Positions 1-8,898 of a DNA stretch of 64,000 nucleotides are shown here, in pieces. This DNA comes from Streptomyces fumanus (GTDB lineage: Bacteria; Actinomycetota; Actinomycetes; Streptomycetales; Streptomycetaceae). Within the stretch, counting starts at the first letter, position 1; the number at the start of each line of letters is the position of its first letter. A model generated the notes under the pieces. That model was not told the origin of the DNA, searched no databases, and worked only from the letters and a program-made list of their open reading frames with translations. The position numbers and the translations under genes were made by a program. The stretch covers positions 434,001-498,000 of the forward strand of contig NZ_BNBI01000004.1 of the NCBI RefSeq assembly GCF_014655295.1, written 5' to 3'.

Positions 1-1
1 C

Positions 2-235
2 TGGGGAGTCGTCCCGAAGATCGTGGAGGCCGGCCCGCTGGGCCGCTTCACCCGCCTGCTCGGCGAGCGCCTGGGCACCCCCCGGGAGCTGGTCGACTAC
101 ACCGAGCCCTGGTTCGACCTGGACGTGGACGTGCTCAAGGAGATACCCGAACCCTGGCCGGTGCCCGACCCGGACTACCTCGCCGCCACCGGCCGGGCCC
201 TGCGCGACGGCACCCGGAGGAGGGCTCTCGCATGA
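2..235 (+). CDS. C-terminal end of an unidentified protein (runs off the window)
   Basis: The frame is open from the first bases and gives the last 77 residues of a protein that begins outside the window. The visible part is rich in Pro, Asp and Trp (for example YTEPWFDLDVD) and has no motif I recognise. Its TGA overlaps the ATG of the next gene (ATGA), so it is very likely the upstream member of the same operon. The family cannot be named from this tail. Confidence 0.6.
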   Translation, partial: WGVVPKIVEAGPLGRFTRLLGERLGTPRELVDYTEPWFDLDVDVLKEIPEPWPVPDPDYLAATGRALRDGTRRRALA

Positions 236-1836
236 CCCGGCCCGACCAGCCCCGGCCGACCGCGCCGGCCCCGTTCGTACCGGTCCAGCCGACCGCCTCC
301 CAGCACCCGCCGGCGCCGCCGGCCGCGCCCGACCCGCGGCCCCCGTCGGTGGACACCGATCCCCACCCGTACTTCCGCGTCTACTCCGCGGGCAACTTCG
401 GCGAGGTCGCCCCGCAGCGCCTGTCGCCGATGTCCTGGTCCCTGGTGGGCGACCCGATGGAGCGCGGCACCCGCGCCCTGGCCCGCCGGCTGTGGGGCCG
501 GCCCGCCTGGGCCGAGGGCGGCCACTACGTCTTCGTCGGCTACTTCGGCTGCCGCCCGTACCACAACCTGGCCGCCTACTGCCATCTGTCGGCCTCCATC
601 CCGGGGCTCAGCCCCAGCGACGTCACCGACGCCTACTTCGAGGGCATCGACTCCCCCGAGGAGGTCACCGCGCTGCGCTCCGGCCGGGCCCGCCAGTGGG
701 CGGGCAGCGCCAAGCTGCTGGGCGAACTGCGCGACGTCGGGCCCCGGCTGCGCTCCCTGGAGGAGCGGGTCGCCGAGCTGGAGTGGGGGCTGCAGGCCGC
801 GACCACCACCGACAGCCCGATCGCCCTGGCCGGCGTGCTCCGGGACGCCCTGCCGGTGCTGGAGGACGCCTGGGCGGCGCACATCCTGACCACCTCCGGA
901 CTGGTCCCGGTGCGCGCCCTGCAACGCCGGGTCTACGGGCGGCTGCTGCGGCACGGCGAGGAGATCGCCCACTGGCTGACCCGCCCCCGCGAACTGGTCT
1001 GGGACCGCCTGCACACCGCCGCCGCCACCCTGGACCCCTACGGCCCCGGCGACTTCCTCGCCTCCTCCTTCTACGAGGTCGCCGACGGGCAGGCGCCCTG
1101 GCAGGACTACGCCGTCCGGCACAAGCAGGTGGCGTCCGGCAGCGGCGAGGCCGGCATGGCCGCCGTCGACCCGGCCGAGGCGCTGGCCGGCATGGTCTCG
1201 CCGTGGCGCAGCCGCACCGTGCGGGCGCTGGCCACCGCCGTCGGCGAGATGATGGCCGGGCGCGAGCACTCCAAGTCGCTGGCCATGCGCACCCTGCACG
1301 TCTACCGCCGGCTGCTCCCGGCGCTGGCGACCTCGCTCGGCGGCGACGCCGACCTGTGGCCGTACCTGACCATCCGGGAGTTCACCGACCTGGCCACCCG
1401 GCCCGGCCTGGTCGAACGGGCCCGCCCGCGGGTCGAGGCATGCCGCGCGGCGCTCGCCACGCCGATGCCCGAACACCTCGACCTCAGCGGCGACGACGGC
1501 GTCATCCGGCCCTGGCTCAGCCGCACCCCCCAGGGGCAGCGCGGCGTCGCGCCGGGCATCGGCGTGGGCACCGTGATGACCCCGGAGAGCGAACCGCCGG
1601 ACGAGCCGGTCATCATCATCTGCTCCTCGGCGGACGCGGACATCGCCCCGCTGCTGCCCTTCGCCGAGGGCGTGCTCAGCGAGCGCGGCAGCGACCTGTC
1701 GCACATCGCCATCCTGTCCCGCGAGTACGGCATCCCGTGCGTCGTGGGCTACCCCGGCGCGGCCTCGCTGCCGGCCGGCACCACCGTGTCCATCAACGGC
1801 AGTACCGGAGAGGTGACCATCCTTGACGCTCCCTGA
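232..1836 (+). CDS. PEP-utiliser-type protein: helical domain plus phosphohistidine swivel domain
   Basis: 534 residues. The last 90 or so form the swivelling phosphohistidine domain of PEP synthase, pyruvate phosphate dikinase and rifampin phosphotransferases. The core SDLSHIAILSREYGIPCVVG (near residues 487-506) carries the phospho-accepting His. The first 430 residues are helical and would correspond to a substrate-binding region; no ATP-grasp domain is present, so another protein must supply phosphate. That domain occurs in the gene at 2787. The start is an ATG with GGAGGA upstream, overlapping the previous stop by ATGA. The end overlaps the acyl carrier protein gene by 14 bases, which implies coupled translation. 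The swivel call is firm; the substrate is unknown. Confidence 0.85.
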   Translation: MTRPDQPRPTAPAPFVPVQPTASQHPPAPPAAPDPRPPSVDTDPHPYFRVYSAGNFGEVAPQRLSPMSWSLVGDPMERGTRALARRLWGRPAWAEGGHYVFVGYFGCRPYHNLAAYCHLSASIPGLSPSDVTDAYFEGIDSPEEVTALRSGRARQWAGSAKLLGELRDVGPRLRSLEERVAELEWGLQAATTTDSPIALAGVLRDALPVLEDAWAAHILTTSGLVPVRALQRRVYGRLLRHGEEIAHWLTRPRELVWDRLHTAAATLDPYGPGDFLASSFYEVADGQAPWQDYAVRHKQVASGSGEAGMAAVDPAEALAGMVSPWRSRTVRALATAVGEMMAGREHSKSLAMRTLHVYRRLLPALATSLGGDADLWPYLTIREFTDLATRPGLVERARPRVEACRAALATPMPEHLDLSGDDGVIRPWLSRTPQGQRGVAPGIGVGTVMTPESEPPDEPVIIICSSADADIAPLLPFAEGVLSERGSDLSHIAILSREYGIPCVVGYPGAASLPAGTTVSINGSTGEVTILDAP

Positions 1837-2116
1837 CCCCACCCCCGCGGCCCCCGCCACCGGCGGCAGCACCGACACCCTGACCGCCCTGGAGGAGGTC
1901 TACGCCCAGATCAAGCGGGTCCGGCGGGACCTGCGCCCCTCCGACCGGATCGTGCAGGACCTGGAGATCGACTCCCTGGCCACCCTGGAGATCCTCCTCG
2001 GCCTGGAGGAGCGCTTCGGCGTCTCCCTGGTGGACAACCCCCGGGCCGCCGGGGTCACCACCGTCGGCGACCTGGTCGCCCTCCTCGACGAACTGCGCGC
2101 CGCGCGCCCCTCCTGA
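1823..2116 (+). CDS. acyl carrier protein (phosphopantetheine-binding)
   Basis: 97 residues with the fold and size of a stand-alone carrier protein. The phosphopantetheine attachment Ser lies in DLEIDSLATLEIL (about residues 48-60), a normal variant of the DSL motif. A Pro/Ala-rich N-terminal tail of about 15 residues precedes helix 1. The start is a TTG inside the end of the preceding swivel-domain gene, with GGAGAGG upstream. Its place between two phosphotransfer genes suggests that the substrate of this pathway is handled as a thioester; that link is inference. Confidence 0.88.
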   Translation: MTLPDPTPAAPATGGSTDTLTALEEVYAQIKRVRRDLRPSDRIVQDLEIDSLATLEILLGLEERFGVSLVDNPRAAGVTTVGDLVALLDELRAARPS

Positions 2117-2163
2117 CCCACCGCACCCGGCGGACCACCCCCTCACTCACGACGGGAGATGAC

Positions 2164-2790
2164 GTGCTTCCCGATGCCACCGCGTTCGACGCGCTGCACC
2201 TGCTGGCCCTCAAGGGCACGGCACCGGCCGACCTCCTCGCGGCGGGCCTGCGGCTCGGCGCCGAGGACGCCCGGGCCGAGCTGGAGAAGCTGCGCGCCGA
2301 CGGGCTCGCCACCCACGTGGAACGGCGCGGTCTGTGGCGCGTCACCCCCGAGGGGCGGCAGCGGCACGCGGCGCTGCTCGACGAGGACCTCACCGGCGGC
2401 GCCCGGGACCGGCTGCGCCCGGGCTACGAACGCTTCCTGCCGGTCAACGACCGCTTCAAGGAGCTGTGCACCCGCTGGCAGTTGCGCGACGGCACCGCCA
2501 ACGACCACACCGACCCCGGCTACGACGCGGCCCGCGTGGCCGAACTCGGCGCCGTGCACGAGGAGACCACGCCGATCGTCGCCGAACTGGCCGCCGTCCG
2601 CCCCCGCTTCGCCCGGTACGCGGACCGGCTGACCGGTGCGCTGGACCGGCTGCGGGGCGGCGAGACCAAGGCGTTCACCGGCGTGCTCTGCGACTCGTAC
2701 CACGACGTCTGGATGGAGCTCCACCGCGATCTGCTGCTCTGCCTGCGCATCGAGCGGGAGGCCGAGGAGCGCGCCAGGGGCGCCCGGTGA
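2164..2790 (+). CDS. winged-helix N-terminal domain protein of a PEP-utiliser operon
   Basis: 208 residues starting at a GTG with GGGAG upstream. Residues 1-70 look like a winged helix of MarR or replication-protein type (ADLLAAGLRLGAEDAR, then a wing HVERRGLWRVTPEGR). Residues 80-205 are helical with many charged residues and no catalytic motif I recognise. Its TGA overlaps the GTG of the ATP-grasp/swivel gene (GTGA). In actinobacteria, similar wHTH-helical units occur beside or fused to PEP/pyruvate-binding proteins, so it may be a subunit or substrate adaptor and not a DNA-binding regulator. Family placement is moderate. Confidence 0.65.
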   Translation: MLPDATAFDALHLLALKGTAPADLLAAGLRLGAEDARAELEKLRADGLATHVERRGLWRVTPEGRQRHAALLDEDLTGGARDRLRPGYERFLPVNDRFKELCTRWQLRDGTANDHTDPGYDAARVAELGAVHEETTPIVAELAAVRPRFARYADRLTGALDRLRGGETKAFTGVLCDSYHDVWMELHRDLLLCLRIEREAEERARGAR

Positions 2791-3848
2791 GCGCCGGCGC
2801 CCCGGTGCGGCGGCTCACCGCCGCGGCCGGCGACGGGGACCGCGCCACGCTGGGCGGCAAGGCCGTCGGACTCGCCGCCCTGCTGCGGGCCGGCGTCCGC
2901 GTCCCCGACACCTGGGTGGTGCCGGTCGGTGCCGAACCGGCCGCCGCCGACCTCGCCACGGTCGCCGCGCACGCGCCGCGCTGGGCGGTGCGCAGCTCGG
3001 CCACGGTCGAGGACGGCACCGGCCTGAGCTACGCGGGCATGTTCCGCAGCGAACTCGACGTCCCCGCGGCCGGCCTGGCCGCCGCGGTCGCCGCCGTACG
3101 GGACTCGGCTCGCAGTCAGCGGGTCGCCGCCTACCGGGCGCGCAGCGCCGCGGCCGGCCCGGAGGCCGGCATGGCGGTGCTGCTCCAGCCGTTCCGCACC
3201 CCGGTGCGCAGCGGACTGTGGCTGGGCCGCGGACCCGGCCGGGGCCGCCTGGAGTGGACCGACGGCAGCGGCGAGGCACTGGTCTCCGGCGCCGTCACCC
3301 CGGCCTGGGAGGAATGGGCCGACGGCAGTCGCACCGCGGGCTCGGCGCCCACCGCGCTGAGCGACGCCGGCCGGCCGGTCGGCGCGGCCTGCGTCGCGCT
3401 CCAGGAACGGCTCGGCAGGCCCGCCGACCTGGAGTTCGCGCTGCTCGACGACGGGCTGGTGTGGCTCCAGTTCCGCCCGATGACCGCCGAGCTGGGCACC
3501 CCGTCCGAGCGGCCCGCCGGGGACGGCGCCGACCTGGTGCGCGGCACCGCCGCGGCCGCCGGCCGGGCCACCGCCCGCGGCCTGCGGCTGGACCACGCCG
3601 ACGACCCGCGGTGGGAGCCCGGCGCGGTCCTGCTGGCCGAGCGGACCGACCCGGACTGGGTCCCGCTGATGGCCGAGGCGGCCGCGCTGGTCACCGCCGA
3701 GGGCGGCATGCTCTGCCACGCGGCCATCGTCGCCCGCGAACTGGGCGTGCCCTGCGTGACCGGGGTGGGCGCCGACGCGCTGGCCCGCCTGGCCTCCGGC
3801 CGGCCGCTGGAGGTCGACGGCACGGCGGGGACGGTGGCCGTCCGGTGA
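2787..3848 (+). CDS. PEP/pyruvate-binding (ATP-grasp) plus phosphohistidine swivel protein
   Basis: 353 residues. The N-terminal half is the ATP-binding domain of the PEP synthase/rifampin phosphotransferase group: LGGKAVGLAALL near residue 19, AVRSSATVEDGTGLSYAGM near residue 70, and the closing WLQFRPM near residue 230. The C-terminal part is a swivel domain with EGGMLCHAAIVARELGVPC, where His is the phospho-acceptor. The usual Ser before that His is Cys. At 353 residues it is less than half of a full PEP synthase and lacks the long substrate domain, which fits a split enzyme whose partner is the 534-residue protein at 232. It starts and ends in 4-nt overlaps (GTGA on both sides). Confidence 0.87.
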   Translation: MSAGAPVRRLTAAAGDGDRATLGGKAVGLAALLRAGVRVPDTWVVPVGAEPAAADLATVAAHAPRWAVRSSATVEDGTGLSYAGMFRSELDVPAAGLAAAVAAVRDSARSQRVAAYRARSAAAGPEAGMAVLLQPFRTPVRSGLWLGRGPGRGRLEWTDGSGEALVSGAVTPAWEEWADGSRTAGSAPTALSDAGRPVGAACVALQERLGRPADLEFALLDDGLVWLQFRPMTAELGTPSERPAGDGADLVRGTAAAAGRATARGLRLDHADDPRWEPGAVLLAERTDPDWVPLMAEAAALVTAEGGMLCHAAIVARELGVPCVTGVGADALARLASGRPLEVDGTAGTVAVR

Positions 3849-4597
3849 CCGCGACCCGCACCGAGCTGGGCGACCTGGCCGAGGAGCAGCAGGACTTCGC
3901 CGCCCTGCTGCGCTCCCTCGCCGACGCCGACTGGCGCCGCCCCTCGGCCGCCGCGGGCTGGACCGTCGCCGACCAGGTGGCGCACCTGGCCGACACCGAA
4001 GAGGTCGCCGCCGACACCCTGACCGGCGGGGAGCGCGCCTTCGCCGTGGCCGTGCCGCGCCACCGCACCGCCGAGGAGTTCACCGCCGCCGGCTGCCGGC
4101 GCGGCGACGGGCTGGGCCCCGCCCGGCTGACCGCCTGGTGGGAGGAGTCCGCCGCCCGCACCCGCCGGCTGCTCGCCGCACGCGACCCCGGCGACCGGGT
4201 GGCCTGGGGCCTGGGCATGACCGCGCGGACCTTCGCCACCGCCCGCCAGATGGAGCACTGGGCGCACGGCCTGGACATCCGCGACGCGCTGGGCCGCCCG
4301 GTGGACGAGCCCGCACGGCTGCTGCGGATCGCCGCCCTCGGCCACTCCACCCTGCGGTACGCCCTGGCCCGCGAACGGGTGCCCTGGCCCCGGGGCCGCA
4401 GCCTGCGCCTGGAACTGACCGCCCGGGACGGCACCCGGCACACCGTCGGCCCGGCCGACGCCACCGACGTCCTGCACGGCCCGCTGCTCGCCTGGTGCCG
4501 CACCGCCACCCGGCGCTCACGCGCCGACCCGGCCGCCTGGCGGGCCGACGGCGAACTCGCCGCCCTGGCACTGCGGTACGCACGGGCCTATCTCTGA
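3845..4597 (+). CDS. TIGR03084-type protein of the maleylpyruvate isomerase/DinB fold
   Basis: 250 residues from a GTG overlapping the previous stop. The N-terminal 150 residues have the four-helix pattern of mycothiol-dependent maleylpyruvate isomerases, with GWTVADQVAHLADTEE near residue 40 and RQMEHWAHGLDIRDALG near residue 138. The three His residues expected to bind a metal are at these places. The C-terminal part matches the MDMPI/TIGR03084 group in length and composition. Members of this group are common in actinobacteria but few have a known substrate. Here it is part of the phosphotransfer/ACP operon and may act in a thiol-dependent step. Confidence 0.75.
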   Translation: MTATRTELGDLAEEQQDFAALLRSLADADWRRPSAAAGWTVADQVAHLADTEEVAADTLTGGERAFAVAVPRHRTAEEFTAAGCRRGDGLGPARLTAWWEESAARTRRLLAARDPGDRVAWGLGMTARTFATARQMEHWAHGLDIRDALGRPVDEPARLLRIAALGHSTLRYALARERVPWPRGRSLRLELTARDGTRHTVGPADATDVLHGPLLAWCRTATRRSRADPAAWRADGELAALALRYARAYL

Positions 4598-4619
4598 CAC
4601 GAGACGGTAAGGTGACCGA

Positions 4620-5090
4620 ATGGTCAAGGTGGAAAAACAACTGACAATTGCCTGTACACCGGAAGCCTTTCTCGACTTCGTCATGGACGTCGAACGCTAC
4701 ATCGACGTCGACGACAAGATCGCCTCGATTTCCTGGGTGCGCCGGGACGGCAATCTCCTGGAGTTCAAGTTCCAGCCCAGACTGCCCGGTCTGCCGCTCC
4801 CGGAACCGAAAGCGGTCGCCCAAATGCGACTCACCCCGGGCAAGTGCATCGACATCGAACTGGCGCCGCTTCCGCAGAACAGATTCAACCACCGCATGGC
4901 CCGCTTCGCAGCCCGCTTCGCCTGCGAACCGGTGGACGGCGGCATCCGGGCCTCCCGCATGATCTCCTTCCAGTTCAACCCGTTCTCCCGCTGGCTGCTC
5001 GACCCCGTGCTGCGGCGCACCATGCCCGCCTCGGTCGAGCGTGAACTCCGGTTGAGCAAAGCGATTCTGGAAAACCGCCCGAGCGGCTAG
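4620..5090 (+). CDS. SRPBCC-family protein (polyketide cyclase/dehydrase-like)
   Basis: 156 residues. The opening KQLTIACTPEAFLDFVMDVE is the usual first strand and helix of the START/SRPBCC fold, and alternating strands follow to a long C-terminal helix (residues 125-150). The fold has a deep hydrophobic cavity and in biosynthetic clusters often acts as a cyclase, aromatase or ligand carrier. AAGGTG lies six bases before the ATG. The codon choice is less GC-extreme than that of its neighbours. It sits in the same direction 22 bases after the DinB-like gene. The exact reaction cannot be read from sequence. Confidence 0.75.
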   Translation: MVKVEKQLTIACTPEAFLDFVMDVERYIDVDDKIASISWVRRDGNLLEFKFQPRLPGLPLPEPKAVAQMRLTPGKCIDIELAPLPQNRFNHRMARFAARFACEPVDGGIRASRMISFQFNPFSRWLLDPVLRRTMPASVERELRLSKAILENRPSG

Positions 5091-5133
5091 CCTCTGGTGC
5101 GCGAGGCGCGCAGTCCGACGACAGGGAAAACCC

Positions 5134-6636
5134 ATGGCGATATCGGCGAACCACAAAACACCGGACGCGGACGGGGAGCGGCACGCCCATGTCATCGTGA
5201 TCGGCGCGGGGCTGTCGGGAATAGCCGCCGCGGTGAAACTGCGCCGCGGCGGCATCACGGACTTCCTGGTCCTGGAGAAAGCGGACCGCGTCGGCGGCAC
5301 CTGGCGCGAGAACACCTATCCGGGCTGCGCCGTCGACATCCCCTCACCGGTGTACTCCTTCTCCTTCCACCCCAACCCCGGCTGGACCCGCAACTTCGTC
5401 GGCCAGCCCGAACTGCTCTCCTACATCGAGGACACCGTCGACCGGTTCCACCTGCGCCCGGCGCTGCGGCTCAACACCGAACTGCTCGAAGCCTCCTGGT
5501 CGGAGGAGCGCCGGCGCTGGGTGCTCCGCACCGACCGGGGACGCTACGTCGCCCAGCACGTCGTCTTCGCCTCCGGCCTGCTGCACGAACCGGTCGTCCC
5601 CGACCTGCCCGGACTGGACACCTTCCCCGGTGAGACCTTCCACTCGGCCCGCTGGAACCACGACGTCGACCTGACCGGCAAGCGGGTGGCCGTCATCGGC
5701 ACGGGCTGCTCGGCCATCCAGCTCATCCCGGAGATACAGCCCCTGGTGGACGAGCTCCACGTCTTCCAGCGCACCGCCGCCTGGGTCCTGCCCCGGCTGG
5801 ACTTCCCGGTGCCCCGGCCCGTGCGGGCCCTGTTCCGGGCCGTACCGCCCGCCCACCGCCTCTTCCGCGCCGTCTGCGCCGCCGTCATGAAGGGCCTCGG
5901 CCTCGTGGTGCGCCACCCCGGCGCGGCCCGGCTGCTCACCCCGCTCGCCAAGCTCTTCCTGCGGCGGCAGGTGCCCGACCCGGCGCTGCGGGCCCAGCTC
6001 ACCCCCGACTTCACCATCGGCTGCAAGCGGCTGCTGCTGTCCAACACCTACCTGCCCGCGATGACCCGGCCCAACGTCCGGCTGCTGCCGCACGCCCTGA
6101 CCGCGGTCGACGGCAACCAGTTGATCGCGGCCGACGGCCGGCGCGCCGAGGTGGACGTCATCGTCTTCGGCTCCGGCTTCGAGATGCGCCACCCGCCGAT
6201 CGCCGAACGCATCCGCTGCCGCGACGGCCGCCTGCTCTCCGAGGTGTGGAAGACCCGCAGTCCGGAGGCGTACCGGGCCACCACCCTGCCCTCGGTGCCC
6301 AACGCCTACCTGCTGCTCGGCCCCAACATCGTCATGTACCACTCGCTGCTCGCGCTCGCCGAGGCCCAGCTCGACTACGTCGTCGACGCCATCCGCACCG
6401 CTCGCGCGCACCGCATCGACGCCCTGGAGATCCGGCCGCAGCCCTTCCGCGCGTACAACGACGAGGTGCAGCGCGGCCTGTCCACCACCGTCTACAACAC
6501 CGGCGGCTGCAGCAGCGTCTACCTCGACGAGCACGGCAAGAACTTCGTCACCTGGCCCTGGACGGTCAAGAGGCTGCGCAGCGACCTGGCCCGGTTCGAC
6601 ATCGAGAACTACGACACCACTCCCGCGGAGCACTGA
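5134..6636 (+). CDS. Baeyer-Villiger-type flavin-containing monooxygenase
   Basis: 500 residues. An FAD-binding GAGLSGIAAA motif is near residue 24, followed by VGGTWRENTYPGCAVD, the hallmark of Baeyer-Villiger monooxygenases. The fingerprint FxGxxxHxxxW is complete at residues 164-174 (FPGETFHSARW), with Asn in the position usually Pro or Asp. The NADPH-binding motif GTGCSA follows near residue 190. These enzymes insert oxygen next to a ketone or oxidise heteroatoms using NADPH and O2. The gene is followed without gap by a methyltransferase (stop TGA, then ATG). The substrate would be a pathway ketone. Confidence 0.88.
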   Translation: MAISANHKTPDADGERHAHVIVIGAGLSGIAAAVKLRRGGITDFLVLEKADRVGGTWRENTYPGCAVDIPSPVYSFSFHPNPGWTRNFVGQPELLSYIEDTVDRFHLRPALRLNTELLEASWSEERRRWVLRTDRGRYVAQHVVFASGLLHEPVVPDLPGLDTFPGETFHSARWNHDVDLTGKRVAVIGTGCSAIQLIPEIQPLVDELHVFQRTAAWVLPRLDFPVPRPVRALFRAVPPAHRLFRAVCAAVMKGLGLVVRHPGAARLLTPLAKLFLRRQVPDPALRAQLTPDFTIGCKRLLLSNTYLPAMTRPNVRLLPHALTAVDGNQLIAADGRRAEVDVIVFGSGFEMRHPPIAERIRCRDGRLLSEVWKTRSPEAYRATTLPSVPNAYLLLGPNIVMYHSLLALAEAQLDYVVDAIRTARAHRIDALEIRPQPFRAYNDEVQRGLSTTVYNTGGCSSVYLDEHGKNFVTWPWTVKRLRSDLARFDIENYDTTPAEH

Positions 6637-7314
6637 ATGTACGACTACACGCAGTCCCTCAGGCGCAGTGACGCCAGCCGGGACAAGGTGCGGCAGCGGA
6701 CCGAGATCGACCTGCGCGGCCGGCGGTGGACCCTGCTGCCCGACGTGTTCTCCCCGGCCGACACCAAGTCCAGCCTGGCCCATCTGGACCTGCTGAAGTT
6801 TCCGGTGGACGGCACCTTCCTGGAGGTCGGCTCCGGCACCGGGCTGATCGCCGTCAGCGCCGCCCTGGCCGGCTGCCGCGCCGTCTGGGCCACCGACCTC
6901 AACCCCGCGGCCGCCGAGAACACCGCGCTCAACGCCGCCCGCTTCGGGCTCGCCGACAAGGTGACCTCCGTCCACAGCGACCTCTTCGACGCGCTGCACG
7001 ACGCCCCCGCGTTCGACGTCGTCTACTGGCACTCCAACAACGTGTGGGCGCCGCCGGACCTCGACTACTCCGTCCACCAGCGGGCCTACGTCGACCCCGG
7101 TTACGAGGCCCACCGCCGCTACTTCCGCGAGGCGCCGGATCACCTGGCGCCCGGCGGCCAGGTCCTGATCGCGCTCAGCAGCCGGGCCCGCCGCGCCGAG
7201 CTGGAGGAGCTGGCGGCCACCGAGTCCCGCCGCCTGGTCACCGTCGACTCCACCACCGTGCAGGAGCCGGAGGGCCCGGTCGTCTACGAACTCATGGAAG
7301 TCGTCACCCTCTGA
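6637..7314 (+). CDS. class I SAM-dependent methyltransferase
   Basis: 225 residues. Motif I is FLEVGSGTGLIAVSAAL near residue 60, with the acidic residue of motif II in WATDLNPAAAENTALNAAR. This second stretch and the later HSNNVWAPP (in place of NPPY) are closest to the HemK/RlmG-like small-molecule and protein N-methyltransferases. The ATG follows the monooxygenase stop directly, so the two are co-translated. It probably tailors the product of the cluster. The target atom cannot be predicted. Confidence 0.8.
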   Translation: MYDYTQSLRRSDASRDKVRQRTEIDLRGRRWTLLPDVFSPADTKSSLAHLDLLKFPVDGTFLEVGSGTGLIAVSAALAGCRAVWATDLNPAAAENTALNAARFGLADKVTSVHSDLFDALHDAPAFDVVYWHSNNVWAPPDLDYSVHQRAYVDPGYEAHRRYFREAPDHLAPGGQVLIALSSRARRAELEELAATESRRLVTVDSTTVQEPEGPVVYELMEVVTL

Positions 7315-7340
7315 CGCACCGTCCGAGAAGAGGCCCCCCT

Positions 7341-8885
7341 GTGATCTTCGACAAGCTGCTGAGCCTGCCCGGCGACGCCGATCCCTGGATCGTCGACCAC
7401 CAGCCGATCATCGTCGCCGCCGAGGACGAGCGGATCCCGCCCGGCGACGTCGCCGACGCGGCCGCCCGCACCGCCACCGCCCTGCGCGCGCACGGCATCG
7501 TCCCCGGCGAACGCTGCATCGTCTGGCTGGAGTCGCCGACCGACATCATCGTCGCCTACGCCGCGCTGACCGCGCTCGACGCCGTCCCCATCCTGCTCAG
7601 CCCCACCCTGCCCGGCCCGGTCGCCGCCTCCATGGTGCGCGGCGTCGACGGCATCACCGCCGTCATCGCCGCCGACGAGCTGCTCGCCACCGCCCGGGAG
7701 GCGTTCCCCGGCCTCGGCCGCGTCGTCGACTGGCGCGAACTGGCCGCCGAACTGCCCCGCCACCGCCGGCTTTCCCGGCGCCGCGAGACCGCCACCGACG
7801 CCCCCTACGTCGTCGTCCACACCTCCGGCACCACCGGCACCCCCAAGCTCGCCGAGTGCTCCAGCGCCAGCATCCGCTTCAACGCCCGGGTGCAGGCGGT
7901 CATCCACTTCCTGTCCCGCCTCGACGGCCACCTCGCCCTGGTCATCTCCCCGGTGCACGGCCGCACCGTGGTCGGCATCCTCGCCGCCCTGATGCGCAAG
8001 GCCCCGCTGATGCTGCTCCAGGACGACTCCCCGGAGAACGTGGACCGGATGCTCAAGCGGCACCGCCCGGTCTACCTGGAGACCCACCCGAACACCTTCC
8101 GCGCCTGGCAGCACCTGGCCCCGGGCGGCGCCTTCCGCTCGGTCCGCTTCTTCGGCGCCGGCTTCGACGTCATCCACCCCGACACCGTCGACGCCCTGCT
8201 GCGCGGCTCCGACCACCGCTTCGCCGTGTGCGTCGAGGTCTACGGGCAGAACGAGACCGGCCCGATCGCCATCCGCAGCCACCTCAAGGGCCTCCAGCGG
8301 CCCCTGCGCACCCTGCGCCGGCTGCGCAGCTCCCGGCTGCTGCGCGGCCACCCGGCCGGCGCGCACTTCCCGTTCTGCCGGATCCGCATCGTCGACGACT
8401 CCGGCCGCACCGTGCCGGCCGGCACCCCCGGACGCATGGTCGTCAAGACCCCCGGCGTCTTCTCCGGGTACATCAACCGCCCGGACCTCATGTCCAAGAA
8501 CTTCCCCGACAACCGCTGGTGGGACACCGGCGACTGGGGCACCAAGTCCCGCACCGGCCGCATCACCCTGATCGACCGCCAGGTCGACAAGGTCTCCGGC
8601 GCCATCAGCGGCATCGGCATCGAGGACATCCTGCTGGAACGCTTCCCCGAGTTCCTGGAACTGGTCGTCCTGGAACGGGAGGGCCGCCTCCAGCCGGTCC
8701 TCTCGCTGCGCCCCGGCACCGAGTTCCGCAAGCAGGCATGGGAAGCCGCGGTGCGCCGGCTGCCGCCCATGACCGAACCCGTCGTCATCCCCGACGAGGA
8801 CTTCCCCCGGACCGTCACCGGCAAGATCCAGCGCGACCAGCTCAAGCGGGCGCTGGCCGGCCGTGACCTGTCCATACGCCAGTGA
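7341..8885 (+). CDS. AMP-dependent acyl ligase (ANL superfamily)
   Basis: 514 residues. The phosphate-binding A3 motif is HTSGTTGTPKLAECS near residue 160; the adenylation motifs VYGQNETG near residue 300 and WWDTGDWG near residue 393 follow, and the C-terminal lysine region is VTGKIQRDQLKR. It should activate a carboxylic acid as acyl-AMP and pass it to a thiol, most likely the phosphopantetheine arm of the carrier protein at 1823 or CoA. The GTG start has GAGAAGAGG upstream. The lid between the two domains is normal in length; the acid-binding pocket was not analysed. Confidence 0.87.
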   Translation: MIFDKLLSLPGDADPWIVDHQPIIVAAEDERIPPGDVADAAARTATALRAHGIVPGERCIVWLESPTDIIVAYAALTALDAVPILLSPTLPGPVAASMVRGVDGITAVIAADELLATAREAFPGLGRVVDWRELAAELPRHRRLSRRRETATDAPYVVVHTSGTTGTPKLAECSSASIRFNARVQAVIHFLSRLDGHLALVISPVHGRTVVGILAALMRKAPLMLLQDDSPENVDRMLKRHRPVYLETHPNTFRAWQHLAPGGAFRSVRFFGAGFDVIHPDTVDALLRGSDHRFAVCVEVYGQNETGPIAIRSHLKGLQRPLRTLRRLRSSRLLRGHPAGAHFPFCRIRIVDDSGRTVPAGTPGRMVVKTPGVFSGYINRPDLMSKNFPDNRWWDTGDWGTKSRTGRITLIDRQVDKVSGAISGIGIEDILLERFPEFLELVVLEREGRLQPVLSLRPGTEFRKQAWEAAVRRLPPMTEPVVIPDEDFPRTVTGKIQRDQLKRALAGRDLSIRQ

Positions 8886-8898
8886 GGGAGCGATCAGC

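Noticed and set aside
175..1878. A 567-codon minus-strand frame opposite the first swivel-domain gene
   Set aside because: Gly/Ala/Arg-rich shadow; the plus strand has the conserved phosphohistidine motif.
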